Source of the DNA: CALJUZ01 sp003387805
GTDB taxonomy: Bacteria > Bacillota > Limnochordia > Limnochordales > ZCTH02-B6
Direction: 5' to 3'
Length of the DNA: 25,515 nucleotides
Assembly: GCA_937975235.1 (NCBI GenBank)
Contig: CALJUZ010000027.1
Coordinates: 1 to 25,515, forward strand
Under the pieces are notes generated by a model, which was given only the letters and a program-made list of their open reading frames with translations, searched no databases and was not told the origin of the DNA. Positions 1-8,396 of the stretch are shown in pieces (position 1 is the stretch's first letter; each line of letters begins with the position of its first letter). Both the position numbers and the translations under genes were made by a program.

Positions 1-76
1 GCATGAGAACGGGCATTCCGGGGCGCCCAATTCCTGGAAGCCGGCAGCGCGTCCTGCGGCGTCGGGCAACGGAGGA

Positions 77-162
77 ACTTTGTACTCTGGTGACAATAAA
101 ATCATGGACGAGCGACACCAGTGACACTCTGGTTGAAAAACATTGTCACCTCAGTACAAAGT
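77..162. repeat. 86-bp inverted-repeat element, copy 1
   Basis: The two 21-bp ends (77-97 and 142-162) are inverted repeats matching at 19 of 21 positions. The outer core is ACTTTGTACTC and the inner part is GTGACAAT. The 44-bp interior holds a further GTGACA at 121-126. No flanking target duplication is visible. It resembles a MITE, an internally deleted insertion sequence, or a paired protein-binding site. No transposase gene is nearby. Confidence 0.7.
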
Positions 163-305
163 CGGGGGCGGCAACGGAATGGCCAGCGGCGATAGCGAAC
201 AGACGTAGGATGCCGGGGGCGGAAAGCTCGAAGGCTGCGGTGTTTTGGCCGGCCCCTAGAATCTGGCAAACGGCTCCGCCAGTGGTTCAGCCGAGCCTCA
301 CGCGA

Positions 306-391
306 ACTTTGTACTCCTGTGACAATCATTCCGGGAGGAAGTGACACTGATGACGATCCGGGCGAGAAGTTGTGTCACCAGAGTACAAAGT
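306..391. repeat. 86-bp inverted-repeat element, copy 2
   Basis: This is a second copy of the element at 77-162, with exactly the same total length. Its ends (306-326 and 371-391) match each other at 17 of 21 positions and share the ACTTTGTACTC core and the GTGACA motif with copy 1. The 44-bp interior differs almost completely, apart from GTGACACT at 341-348. The two copies are 229 bp apart start to start. The stretch between them (163-305) shows no gene or other structure. Confidence 0.7.
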
Positions 392-475
392 TTGCCGGAG
401 CCTGGTTGCTGGTGGTCTGCGGAGCCCACCGGAACCGATGGGCCGCTGGAAAACGAACAGGCCCCGACAGAGAAG

Positions 476-506
476 GCGGCTGTCCGTGGAAGCGGCTGTC
501 CGTGGA
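476..506. repeat. 15-nt direct repeat, two copies
   Basis: GCGGCTGTCCGTGGA occurs exactly at 476-490 and again at 492-506, separated by one A (16-nt period). It lies in noncoding sequence between the inverted-repeat elements and the decamer array. No function is evident. It could be simple slippage. Confidence 0.6.
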
Positions 507-580
507 TGTGACGACACCGCCGGCTCCCGCCCGCCCTCGGGTCTCCCGCCGCGGTCGTGCCAATCCCGCAACGGGCACCG

Positions 581-730
581 GCCACGCCCGGCGCCGACCG
601 GCAACACCTGGCAACGCCTGTACATGCCGGGGCGTACGCGGCAAGGCCCGGCACCGCCCGGCACCGCCCGGCACCGCGGGACACCGCCTGGCACCGCCTG
701 GCACCGCCTGGCACCGACTGGCACCGACAG
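581..730. repeat. Decamer tandem repeat array (GCACCGCCTG-like units)
   Basis: About fifteen 10-bp units run without a phase change. The best-conserved units are at 651-730 (GCACCGCCCG or GCACCGCCTG), and they degrade toward 581, with 621-640 barely recognisable. A 10-nt period is not a multiple of three, so a protein read across it would cycle through frames and is unlikely to be real. The array ends about 20 bp before the candidate promoter of the ccm operon. It may be slippage-derived, or a helically phased DNA or RNA structure. The function is unknown. Confidence 0.75.
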
Positions 731-752
731 CGCCCGGCCCCGCCCGCAGTGC

Positions 753-781
753 TTGTCGCTGCGGAACACATCTGTTAAACT
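753..781 (+). promoter_or_regulatory. Candidate sigma-A-type promoter of the ccm operon
   Basis: TTGTCG (753-758) and TAAACT (776-781) lie 17 bp apart. Each matches four of six bases of the -35 and -10 consensus. This is the most A+T-rich stretch before ccmE and would start transcription near 788, about 30 nt before the ATG. It was found by eye only. Confidence 0.4.
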
Positions 782-819
782 AAAACCGTATCACGGGGGA
801 AGGGTGGAAACTTACGCGG

Positions 820-1296
820 ATGGACCCGAAGAAGCGTAAGGTGTCTGTGGCCCTCGTCCTGGTGGGGGTCGTGCTCGTGTACTTGATTGCCACGGCGGCG
901 TCCAACACGACGATGTACTACCTGACCGTGGCGGAGGCGGTGGAGCGCCAGGACGATTTGCGGGGGCGGTTCATCCGGGTGGCGGGGGAAGTGCCCGGAG
1001 ACTCGATTCAGTGGGCGGCGCAAGATTTTCTGCTTACCTTTGACGTGGTGCAGGGCGATGACCGGGTTTCCGCCGTGTACCGGGGCGTGCGCCCGGACAA
1101 TTTGATCGACGGCGCCAATGTTGTTCTGGAAGGCACCTTCGGCGCCGACGGCGTGTTCACCGTGGACCGCCTGCTGGTCCAGTGCGTGTCCAAGTACGAA
1201 GCCGCCGTGCCGGAGGGCGAGAGCCCGGTGGAGTACATTGAGATCGACGGCGTCTTGTATGAGTCGTATCCGTCGAGTGGAGGCAGGGTCCGCTAG
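820..1296 (+). CDS. ccmE: Cytochrome c maturation heme chaperone CcmE, cysteine (CxxxY) type
   Basis: CcmE is a membrane-anchored chaperone that covalently holds heme on the outer face of the membrane and hands it to CcmF/CcmH. The 158-residue protein has a basic N-terminus, one membrane helix (about residues 9-27) and then the OB-fold-like region with the family pattern RVAGEV...F.LTFDV near residues 53-75. The heme-binding site is C122-V-S-K-Y126, so the usual histidine (HxxxY) is replaced by cysteine. This variant is known from Desulfovibrio, archaea and some Gram-positives. The ATG follows GGGGGAAGGGTGG at 795-807, which is a rather long spacing. It is the first gene of a ten-gene operon, and ccmA starts immediately after its stop. 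Confidence 0.9.
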   Translation: MDPKKRKVSVALVLVGVVLVYLIATAASNTTMYYLTVAEAVERQDDLRGRFIRVAGEVPGDSIQWAAQDFLLTFDVVQGDDRVSAVYRGVRPDNLIDGANVVLEGTFGADGVFTVDRLLVQCVSKYEAAVPEGESPVEYIEIDGVLYESYPSSGGRVR

Positions 1297-2037
1297 TTGC
1301 GCATCGAGGTGCGAAACGTCACCCGGCGCATCGATGGACGACGGCTGCTGGACAGAATCCGTTTAACGGTGGAACCTGGTCGGCTGCTCTTGCTCTGCGG
1401 CCCCAACGGCGCGGGCAAGAGCACGCTTTTAAAGGTTATTGCCGGCTTGCTGCCGCCGACGTCGGGCGAGGTGCTGTTTGACGGCCTGACGGCGGTCAAG
1501 GCGGGGCCGGCGCTGCGCGGCCGTATCGGCGCGCTGCTGCACGAGAGCGCGCTGTACGATGAGCTTACGGTGATGGAAAACTTAGTGTTTGCCGGTCGCC
1601 TGTTCGGCGTCCCCGACGCCGGCGCCGCGGCGCAGGCGATGATTGACCGCGTGGGACTGCGCCTGGTGGCTCGAGAGCCGGCTGGGCGCATGTCGCGTGG
1701 TATGCGGCAGCGGCTGGCGCTGGGACGGGCCCTGATTCACCGGCCCTCGGTGCTGCTTCTGGACGAGCCTTACGCCGGCCTTGACGTCCGCTGGGCCGAC
1801 GAGCTGACGGCGCTCCTGAAGGAGCAGCGAGCCGTGGGCGCGTCCATCGTCTTGGTCGCCCATGAATGGCGCACCGCGTGGGCCGTGGCCGACGAGGTGG
1901 CCGTCATCGTGCGGGGGCGCCTCGCGCTGCATCGGGAAGTCCGCGGGTACGACGCCGACCGCTTCGAAGACGAGTACCGCCGGCTGGTCATGTCGGCTCC
2001 GGCGGTCGGCGCCGGTGTGAGGGAAACGGTGTCGTGA
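1297..2037 (+). CDS. ccmA: Heme exporter ATP-binding protein CcmA
   Basis: This is the cytoplasmic ATPase of the CcmABCD complex, which releases heme-loaded CcmE. The 246-residue ABC protein has Walker A GPNGAGKST at residues 35-43, signature MSRGM at 132-136 (in place of LSGGQ) and Walker B VLLLDEP at 152-158. An H-loop histidine lies in VAHEW. The size fits the family, although the C-terminal part is longer than in the shortest CcmA proteins. The start is TTG directly after the ccmE stop. GTGGAGGC about 10 nt upstream serves as ribosome-binding site, and the family-typical start IEVRNVTRRI follows at once. ABC domains are generic, so the assignment rests partly on its place between ccmE and ccmB. 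Confidence 0.92.
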   Translation: MRIEVRNVTRRIDGRRLLDRIRLTVEPGRLLLLCGPNGAGKSTLLKVIAGLLPPTSGEVLFDGLTAVKAGPALRGRIGALLHESALYDELTVMENLVFAGRLFGVPDAGAAAQAMIDRVGLRLVAREPAGRMSRGMRQRLALGRALIHRPSVLLLDEPYAGLDVRWADELTALLKEQRAVGASIVLVAHEWRTAWAVADEVAVIVRGRLALHREVRGYDADRFEDEYRRLVMSAPAVGAGVRETVS

Positions 2038-2711
2038 GCATGGCCCGGGTGCTGCTGGCGATCATTTGGAAAGATTTCCGCCTCGAGTGGCGCACGGGCG
2101 AAGTGCTGCTGACGCCCGTGCTCCTCGCGCTGCTGCTGATGCTGGTGTTCGTTTTCGCGCTGCCTCCGGGCGCGATGAAAACGGAAGGCGTGTTCACCGC
2201 CAGTCTGTGGACGACGCTGTTTTTTGCCGGGACCGTGGGCCTCTCCCGCGGGTTCGGCAGGGAACGGGGTGATGGGCGCCTGGCGGGCCTCCTGATGGCG
2301 CCGGTGGACCGCAGCGCGGTCTTTTTGGCCAAGGCGTTGTCGGCGCTCTTGTTTATGGCCTTGATCACCGTCGTCATGATGCCCGTCTTCTTCGGCGTTT
2401 TCGGCCAGACGATGACGGGTCCGCTGTGGCAGTGGACGGCCATGACCGCTCTCGTCATCACGGCGTACAGCGGCGTGGGTACGCTGCTGGCCGCCGTGGC
2501 GGCGCAGCTTCGCTCCGGCGAAGTGCTGTATCCGGTGCTGCTGTTCCCGTTGCTGGTGCCGGTGGTGCTGGCGGCGGTGCACGTCAGCGACGCGATTTTG
2601 TTCGAGGGCGGCTGGGCCGGCACCGGGGGCTGGCTGCAGATGCTGGTCTTGTTCAACGTGTTGTTCTGGGGTGTGCCGTACCTGCTGTTCGAGTACGTCG
2701 TGGAGGTATGA
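2034..2711 (+). CDS. ccmB: Heme exporter membrane subunit CcmB
   Basis: CcmB is the membrane partner of CcmA. The roughly 225-residue protein begins with the family-typical WKDFRLEWRTGEVL segment and then has about six hydrophobic helices, including ones at LLTPVLLALLLMLVFVFAL, FFAGTVGLSRGF and the C-terminal LFNVLFWGVPYLLFEYV. I chose the GTG at 2034, which overlaps the ccmA stop (GTGA), because GAGGGA at 2019-2024 lies 9 nt upstream. The ATG two codons later (2040) is the alternative. The open frame extends upstream into ccmA, but that part is only a shadow of ccmA. Confidence 0.9.
   Translation: MSMARVLLAIIWKDFRLEWRTGEVLLTPVLLALLLMLVFVFALPPGAMKTEGVFTASLWTTLFFAGTVGLSRGFGRERGDGRLAGLLMAPVDRSAVFLAKALSALLFMALITVVMMPVFFGVFGQTMTGPLWQWTAMTALVITAYSGVGTLLAAVAAQLRSGEVLYPVLLFPLLVPVVLAAVHVSDAILFEGGWAGTGGWLQMLVLFNVLFWGVPYLLFEYVVEV
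2702..2706 (+). promoter_or_regulatory. Ribosome-binding site that decides the ccmC start
   Basis: GGAGG ends one base before the ATG at 2708, too close to serve it, but 7 nt before the GTG at 2714. This favours the GTG as the ccmC start, six bases downstream of an otherwise attractive ATGA overlap. Confidence 0.5.
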
Positions 2712-2713
2712 GC

Positions 2714-3445
2714 GTGGCAGGGAAACAATTCGCGCAGGCGGCGCAGCGGCTGGAGGCGCTGCAGCGGGGGCTGGGCTGGCTGGCGCTGCCGGCGGTCATT
2801 TTCGCTTTGTACATGGGGCTCGTCTGGGCGCCGGAGGAACGGACGCTGGGCACCGTGCAGCGCATCTTTTATTTCCACGTCGGCTCGGCGTGGAACGCGT
2901 ACTTGGCGTTCTTTATCGTATTCGTGTTCAGCATCGCCTACCTGGTGCGCCGCCGCGAGAGCTTCGACGCCGTCGCGGTGTCGGCCGCGGAAGTAGGCAT
3001 CGTTTTTACGGTTCTGACGCTGGTCACCGGCACGTTTTGGGCGCGGGCGGTGTGGAACGTTTGGTGGACGTGGGAGCCGCGCCTGACGACGACGGTCATT
3101 TTGCTGTTTATGTACATCGCGTACTTGCTCATTCGCGCCGCGGCCGAAGGCAGCGACCGCCGCGGGCGCTTGGCCTCGGTGTTCGGCATCGTGGCCTTCG
3201 CCAACGTGCCGCTGGTGCACTTTTCCGCCGTGTGGTGGCGGGGGATGCACCCGACGGTCATCCAGCTGGACGGCCCGACGCCGCGGCTGGAGATGGATCC
3301 GAGAATGGTCACCGCGATGCTGGTGGGCCTGGCGGCGCTGACCGTCGTCAGCGCGTACTTGTTCGTGCACCGGCTGCGTCTCGAGCACATGAGCCGCAGC
3401 GCGGACGCGCTCAAAGAGCGGGTGCGGTTGGAGGTGGACAACTGA
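2714..3445 (+). CDS. ccmC: Heme handling protein CcmC
   Basis: CcmC presents heme to CcmE and is required for making holo-CcmE. The roughly 243-residue protein has six predicted membrane helices and the tryptophan-rich WWD-type segment W114-N-V-W-W-T-W-E-P-R (residues 114-123). The two external histidines that coordinate heme appear as H55 (FYFHVGSAW) and H169 (VPLVHFSAVWW). The sequence LEMDPRM, typical of CcmC, follows. The start was chosen by the ribosome-binding site at 2702-2706, and ATG 2708 is the alternative. Its stop overlaps the ATG of ccmD by one base. Confidence 0.93.
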   Translation: MAGKQFAQAAQRLEALQRGLGWLALPAVIFALYMGLVWAPEERTLGTVQRIFYFHVGSAWNAYLAFFIVFVFSIAYLVRRRESFDAVAVSAAEVGIVFTVLTLVTGTFWARAVWNVWWTWEPRLTTTVILLFMYIAYLLIRAAAEGSDRRGRLASVFGIVAFANVPLVHFSAVWWRGMHPTVIQLDGPTPRLEMDPRMVTAMLVGLAALTVVSAYLFVHRLRLEHMSRSADALKERVRLEVDN

Positions 3446-3597
3446 TGGGCCGCGGGGAGCTGTTTTTGTTCTTCGGTTTTTCCGCCGTCTGGACGGTGCT
3501 GGCGTTGTACATGTGGTCTCTGGCCGCCCGCCAGAAGCGGCTGGCCGACGATATCGCCATGCTGTCGGACGTGCTGGAGGAAAAACGGAAATCGTGA
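3445..3597 (+). CDS. ccmD: CcmD-like small membrane protein
   Basis: CcmD is a short single-helix subunit that stabilises the CcmABC-CcmE complex. This frame encodes 50 residues: MGRGELFLFFGFSAVWTV, one membrane helix (about residues 6-26) and a charged cytoplasmic tail (RQKRLADDIAMLSDVLEEKRK). That is the usual architecture and size. It starts at an ATG overlapping the ccmC TGA, with GGAGGTGG at 3430-3437 about 7 nt upstream. The assignment rests on size, topology and position, because CcmD sequences are poorly conserved. Confidence 0.85.
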   Translation: MGRGELFLFFGFSAVWTVLALYMWSLAARQKRLADDIAMLSDVLEEKRKS

Positions 3598-3611
3598 GGT
3601 GAGTCCGGGCT

Positions 3612-4316
3612 ATGGCTGAACAGGTGACATTCCCGCTGGCTTTCGCCGCGGGTTTGGTGTCGTTCGTGTCACCGTGCGTGCTGCCGCTGGTCCCGGCATA
3701 CGTGACGTACCTCACCGGTTCGAGTCTCGACGCTTTGGCGTCGGGGCAGAACCGGCGGCGGCTGGTGCTCAACGGCGTGTTCTTTATCCTCGGCTTCACC
3801 CTCGTCTTCGTGGTAATGGGGATGGGCGCCAGCGCCATCGGCCGCTTGCTCACCGAGTACATGGGCCTGGTGCGCCGCATCGGCGGCGTCATCGTCATCG
3901 TATTCGGCCTTTACCTGACGGGGCTGCTGCAGCTGATGGTCCTGGACCAGGAACGGCGGCTGCAGGCGCCGGTGAAGGCGCCGGGCCCGGTGAACTCGCT
4001 GCTTTTGGGCGCGACCTTCGCCGCGGGCTGGACGCCGTGCATCGGGCCGGTGCTGGCCAGCGTGCTGCTGCTGGCGGGCACCACGGCCACGGCCACGCAG
4101 GGCGCGCTGCTGCTTCTGACCTACGCCGCGGGAATGGCGCTGCCGTTCCTGCTGCTGACGCTTTCGCTGCATCGGCTGCAGTCGTGGCTGCGCAAGCTGC
4201 TGCCTTACACGCGCCGCATTCAGGTGGCCAGCGGCGTGCTGATGGTCGTGCTCGGCATCATGATCTACACCAATTCGTTCGTGCTGCTGAACAGCTACTT
4301 CGACTGGGGGTTCTAG
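3612..4316 (+). CDS. ccdA: CcdA-type thiol-disulfide electron transporter
   Basis: CcdA is a six-helix DsbD-like membrane protein that carries reducing power from cytoplasmic thioredoxin to extracytoplasmic thioredoxin-like proteins. The 234-residue sequence has the two conserved cysteines in symmetrical contexts, C22 (SFVSPCVLPLVPAY) and C143 (AAGWTPCIGPVLAS), and about six hydrophobic stretches. The ATG lies 8 nt after GAGGTGAG (3596-3603), which overlaps the ccmD stop. The natural clients are the three thioredoxin domains encoded at 4321-5259, 8393-9775 and 9870-11042. Confidence 0.93.
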   Translation: MAEQVTFPLAFAAGLVSFVSPCVLPLVPAYVTYLTGSSLDALASGQNRRRLVLNGVFFILGFTLVFVVMGMGASAIGRLLTEYMGLVRRIGGVIVIVFGLYLTGLLQLMVLDQERRLQAPVKAPGPVNSLLLGATFAAGWTPCIGPVLASVLLLAGTTATATQGALLLLTYAAGMALPFLLLTLSLHRLQSWLRKLLPYTRRIQVASGVLMVVLGIMIYTNSFVLLNSYFDWGF

Positions 4317-4320
4317 GTTC

Positions 4321-5259
4321 ATGGCGCGGCGGGGCGTCTCCTGGATCGCTTCGATACTGTTCATCGTCGCGCTGGGAATCTGGGGCTACGTGACGGTGCA
4401 GGACACGGTGTCGCAGGGGCTGGTCATGGGTGAACCGGCCCCCGACGCCCTTCTGTTCGATTTGGACGGCCGGCCGGTGCGGCTGTCCGAGTTTGCGGGC
4501 CGGCCGCTGATCCTGCGGTTTTCCAGCCGGACGTGCTCGTTCTGCTACGACGACTTCGGCTTCCTGGAGGAGCTGCAGCGGCAGTTCGGCGACGATCTGC
4601 AAATCATCGCCGTCGAGGTGGGCGCGCCCCTGAACATGGTTCGGGACGCGGTCCGGGGCCGCAACGAGAGCTACCCCGTGCTGGTGGACTTGCAGGGCGA
4701 GGCGGTGGCGGCGTACCAGCCTTCGGGCGCGCCGCAGAACTACTTTATCAACGCCCAGGGGCGGCTCTTGAGCCGGACGCTGGGCGAGCTGTCGGAGATG
4801 GACTACCGGGCCCACGTGGCGCAGATTTTGCGCCCGGACGGGTACGCGTTCACCAGCGTACAGGATGAAGTGAAGGCCATCGCGTCGCAGGTGCGCTGCC
4901 AGGAATGCCAGGGCATGTCGGCGTGGCAGTCCCAGGCGCCTTCGGCCTGGCAGATGCGGGAAGAAATCGAAGAGATGCTGAAGGCGGGCTGGACGCGCGA
5001 CGAAATTCTGGACGCTCTGGTGGACCAGTACGGCGTCTGGATCTTGATGACGCCGCCCGCGGAAGGCCGCTTCGTCTGGGTGTACTTGACGCCGTTTCTC
5101 GTCATCGGCATCGGCGGGGCGGCGGCCCACGCGCTGCTGAGCCGGCGCCGGCGGCAGGCGGCGGCCGGCCAGGGCGACCAGCAAAGGGCCGAGGAAGCCG
5201 TCGAAGTGGATCCCGAACTGGAAGCCCGGGTGCGGCGGCGGCTGCAGGAATACTTGTAG
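4321..5259 (+). CDS. Fused TlpA/CcmG-like thioredoxin and CcmH protein
   Basis: Two maturation functions sit on one 312-residue chain. A membrane helix (about residues 8-25) anchors a TlpA/AhpC-like redoxin domain (37-170), with active site T-C72-S-F-C75 and a likely cis-proline in GAPQNYFI (P138). A CcmH domain follows at 180-245: VRC193-QEC196-QGMS, then QAPSAWQMREEIEEML and ILDALVDQYGVWILMTPPAEG, all close to the family pattern. A second helix at 252-274 and a charged tail complete the protein. The topology would place both CxxC pairs outside. CcmH reduces the apocytochrome CxxCH thiols and CcmG reduces CcmH, so the fusion would tie electron donor to acceptor. The redoxin motif CSFC is unlike the usual WCxPC. 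Confidence 0.85.
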   Translation: MARRGVSWIASILFIVALGIWGYVTVQDTVSQGLVMGEPAPDALLFDLDGRPVRLSEFAGRPLILRFSSRTCSFCYDDFGFLEELQRQFGDDLQIIAVEVGAPLNMVRDAVRGRNESYPVLVDLQGEAVAAYQPSGAPQNYFINAQGRLLSRTLGELSEMDYRAHVAQILRPDGYAFTSVQDEVKAIASQVRCQECQGMSAWQSQAPSAWQMREEIEEMLKAGWTRDEILDALVDQYGVWILMTPPAEGRFVWVYLTPFLVIGIGGAAAHALLSRRRRQAAAGQGDQQRAEEAVEVDPELEARVRRRLQEYL

Positions 5260-5277
5260 GGCCGGAGGGCTACAGTC

Positions 5278-7436
<2,159 letters not shown>

Positions 7437-7440
<4 letters not shown>

Positions 7441-8396
7441 CGCGGCGAGACGGCGCCGGGGCCCGGGCCGTGCTGTTCTGTCTCATGGTCGCGCTGGCGG
7501 CGTGGGCGGGAGCGGCGCGGCCGGCCTACGCGCAGACGCCCGAGGAGGCACCCGACGTGGAGATGCTCTGGGAGCTCATGGTCATGACCCGGGCGCCCGA
7601 GGGCGTGCAGGTGGTGCACCTGATGCACGTGGCCAACATGGGCCCGCGCGTCGCGACGGCGGTGCCGCTGGCCGTCCCCGAAGGCGCCCGCTGGGTGGAG
7701 GCGCCGGCCACGCTCATCCTGGACGAAGGGGCGGCCGTGGACCCCGAGCCGCTGGCCGTGGGCGAGCAGCGGCGCTACATGGTGGTGTACGAAATTCCGT
7801 GGCAGCGGCTGCCTATGGCCGTGCGCCGGCCCATCCTGTACCCGACCCACGAGGTGGATCTGTGGGTGCGGCCGGGCGAGCTGGAGCTGCGGGGCGTGGG
7901 CTTGCAGGCCGGCGGCCGGGAGCAGTTTGAAGGCGTGGAAGTGGAAACGTACCGGATGACGGATTTGCAGCCCCATCCGGCCTGGCAGGTGGTGCTGGAC
8001 AGCCCGCTGTCGGGCTCGGCCCGGCTGCTGGCCGAGGCGCCGCTGGGCCAGCGCAGCGACCCGGTGGACATTTTGCGCACCCATCCGGCGCCGCGCTGGA
8101 TTTTGGGCGCTTTGGCCGTCATCGGCCTCGCGGCCGTGGTCCGGCGGCTGCTGCCGGACCGGTCCGTGGGGGCGCGCGGGGAGGGCGCGGCGCCCGACGG
8201 CCCCGCGGCGGCCGGCGCGTCGTCGCGCCTCGCGCACGAGATCGAGCTGCTGAAGGAAGAGATCGTCCGGGCGGACGTAGCCTTTGAAAGCGGCGAGCTG
8301 GACGAGGAAACGTACCGGCTGCGCCGCGGGGAGCTGAAGGAACGCCTCGTGGCGCTGATGTCCGCGCAAAAGCCGGCGGGAGGTGAACGCCGTTGA
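7437..8396 (+). CDS. Exported, membrane-anchored protein of unknown function in the ccm operon
   Basis: I do not recognise this 319-residue protein by sequence. It has a clear signal peptide (basic start, hydrophobic core 10-25, likely cleavage after AYA at 30-32). An extracytoplasmic region of about 185 residues is probably beta-rich. One membrane helix follows (about 219-237, WILGALAVIGLAAVV), then a cytoplasmic charged helix (about 262-312, containing FESGELDEETYRLRRGELK). That last helix resembles the tail of CcmF encoded just before it. Position and topology make a CcmI-like role in presenting apocytochrome possible, but there are no TPR repeats. The GTG start overlaps the ccmF stop, with GGGGAGG 7 nt upstream. 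Confidence 0.8.

Noticed and set aside
3..344. Possible small gene across the first inverted-repeat element
   Set aside because: It crosses an inverted-repeat element, lacks a ribosome-binding site and has no recognisable protein features.
77..391. Complete insertion sequence or CRISPR array
   Set aside because: There is no transposase frame between or beside the elements. Only two copies exist, each an inverted pair, and there are no regularly spaced direct repeats with unique spacers.
298..839. Open frames on both strands across the decamer array, some with repetitive Pro/Gly/Cys-rich translations
   Set aside because: A 10-nt repeat without stops stays open in all frames. The translations have no family features, no good ribosome-binding sites and no consistent codon bias.
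820..843. The CcmE N-terminus MDPKKRKV is identical to the SV40 nuclear localisation signal
   Set aside because: It is a short basic stretch before a membrane helix, as expected from the positive-inside rule in a bacterial membrane protein. The rest is clearly native CcmE in a ccm operon, so this is coincidence and not a vector trace.
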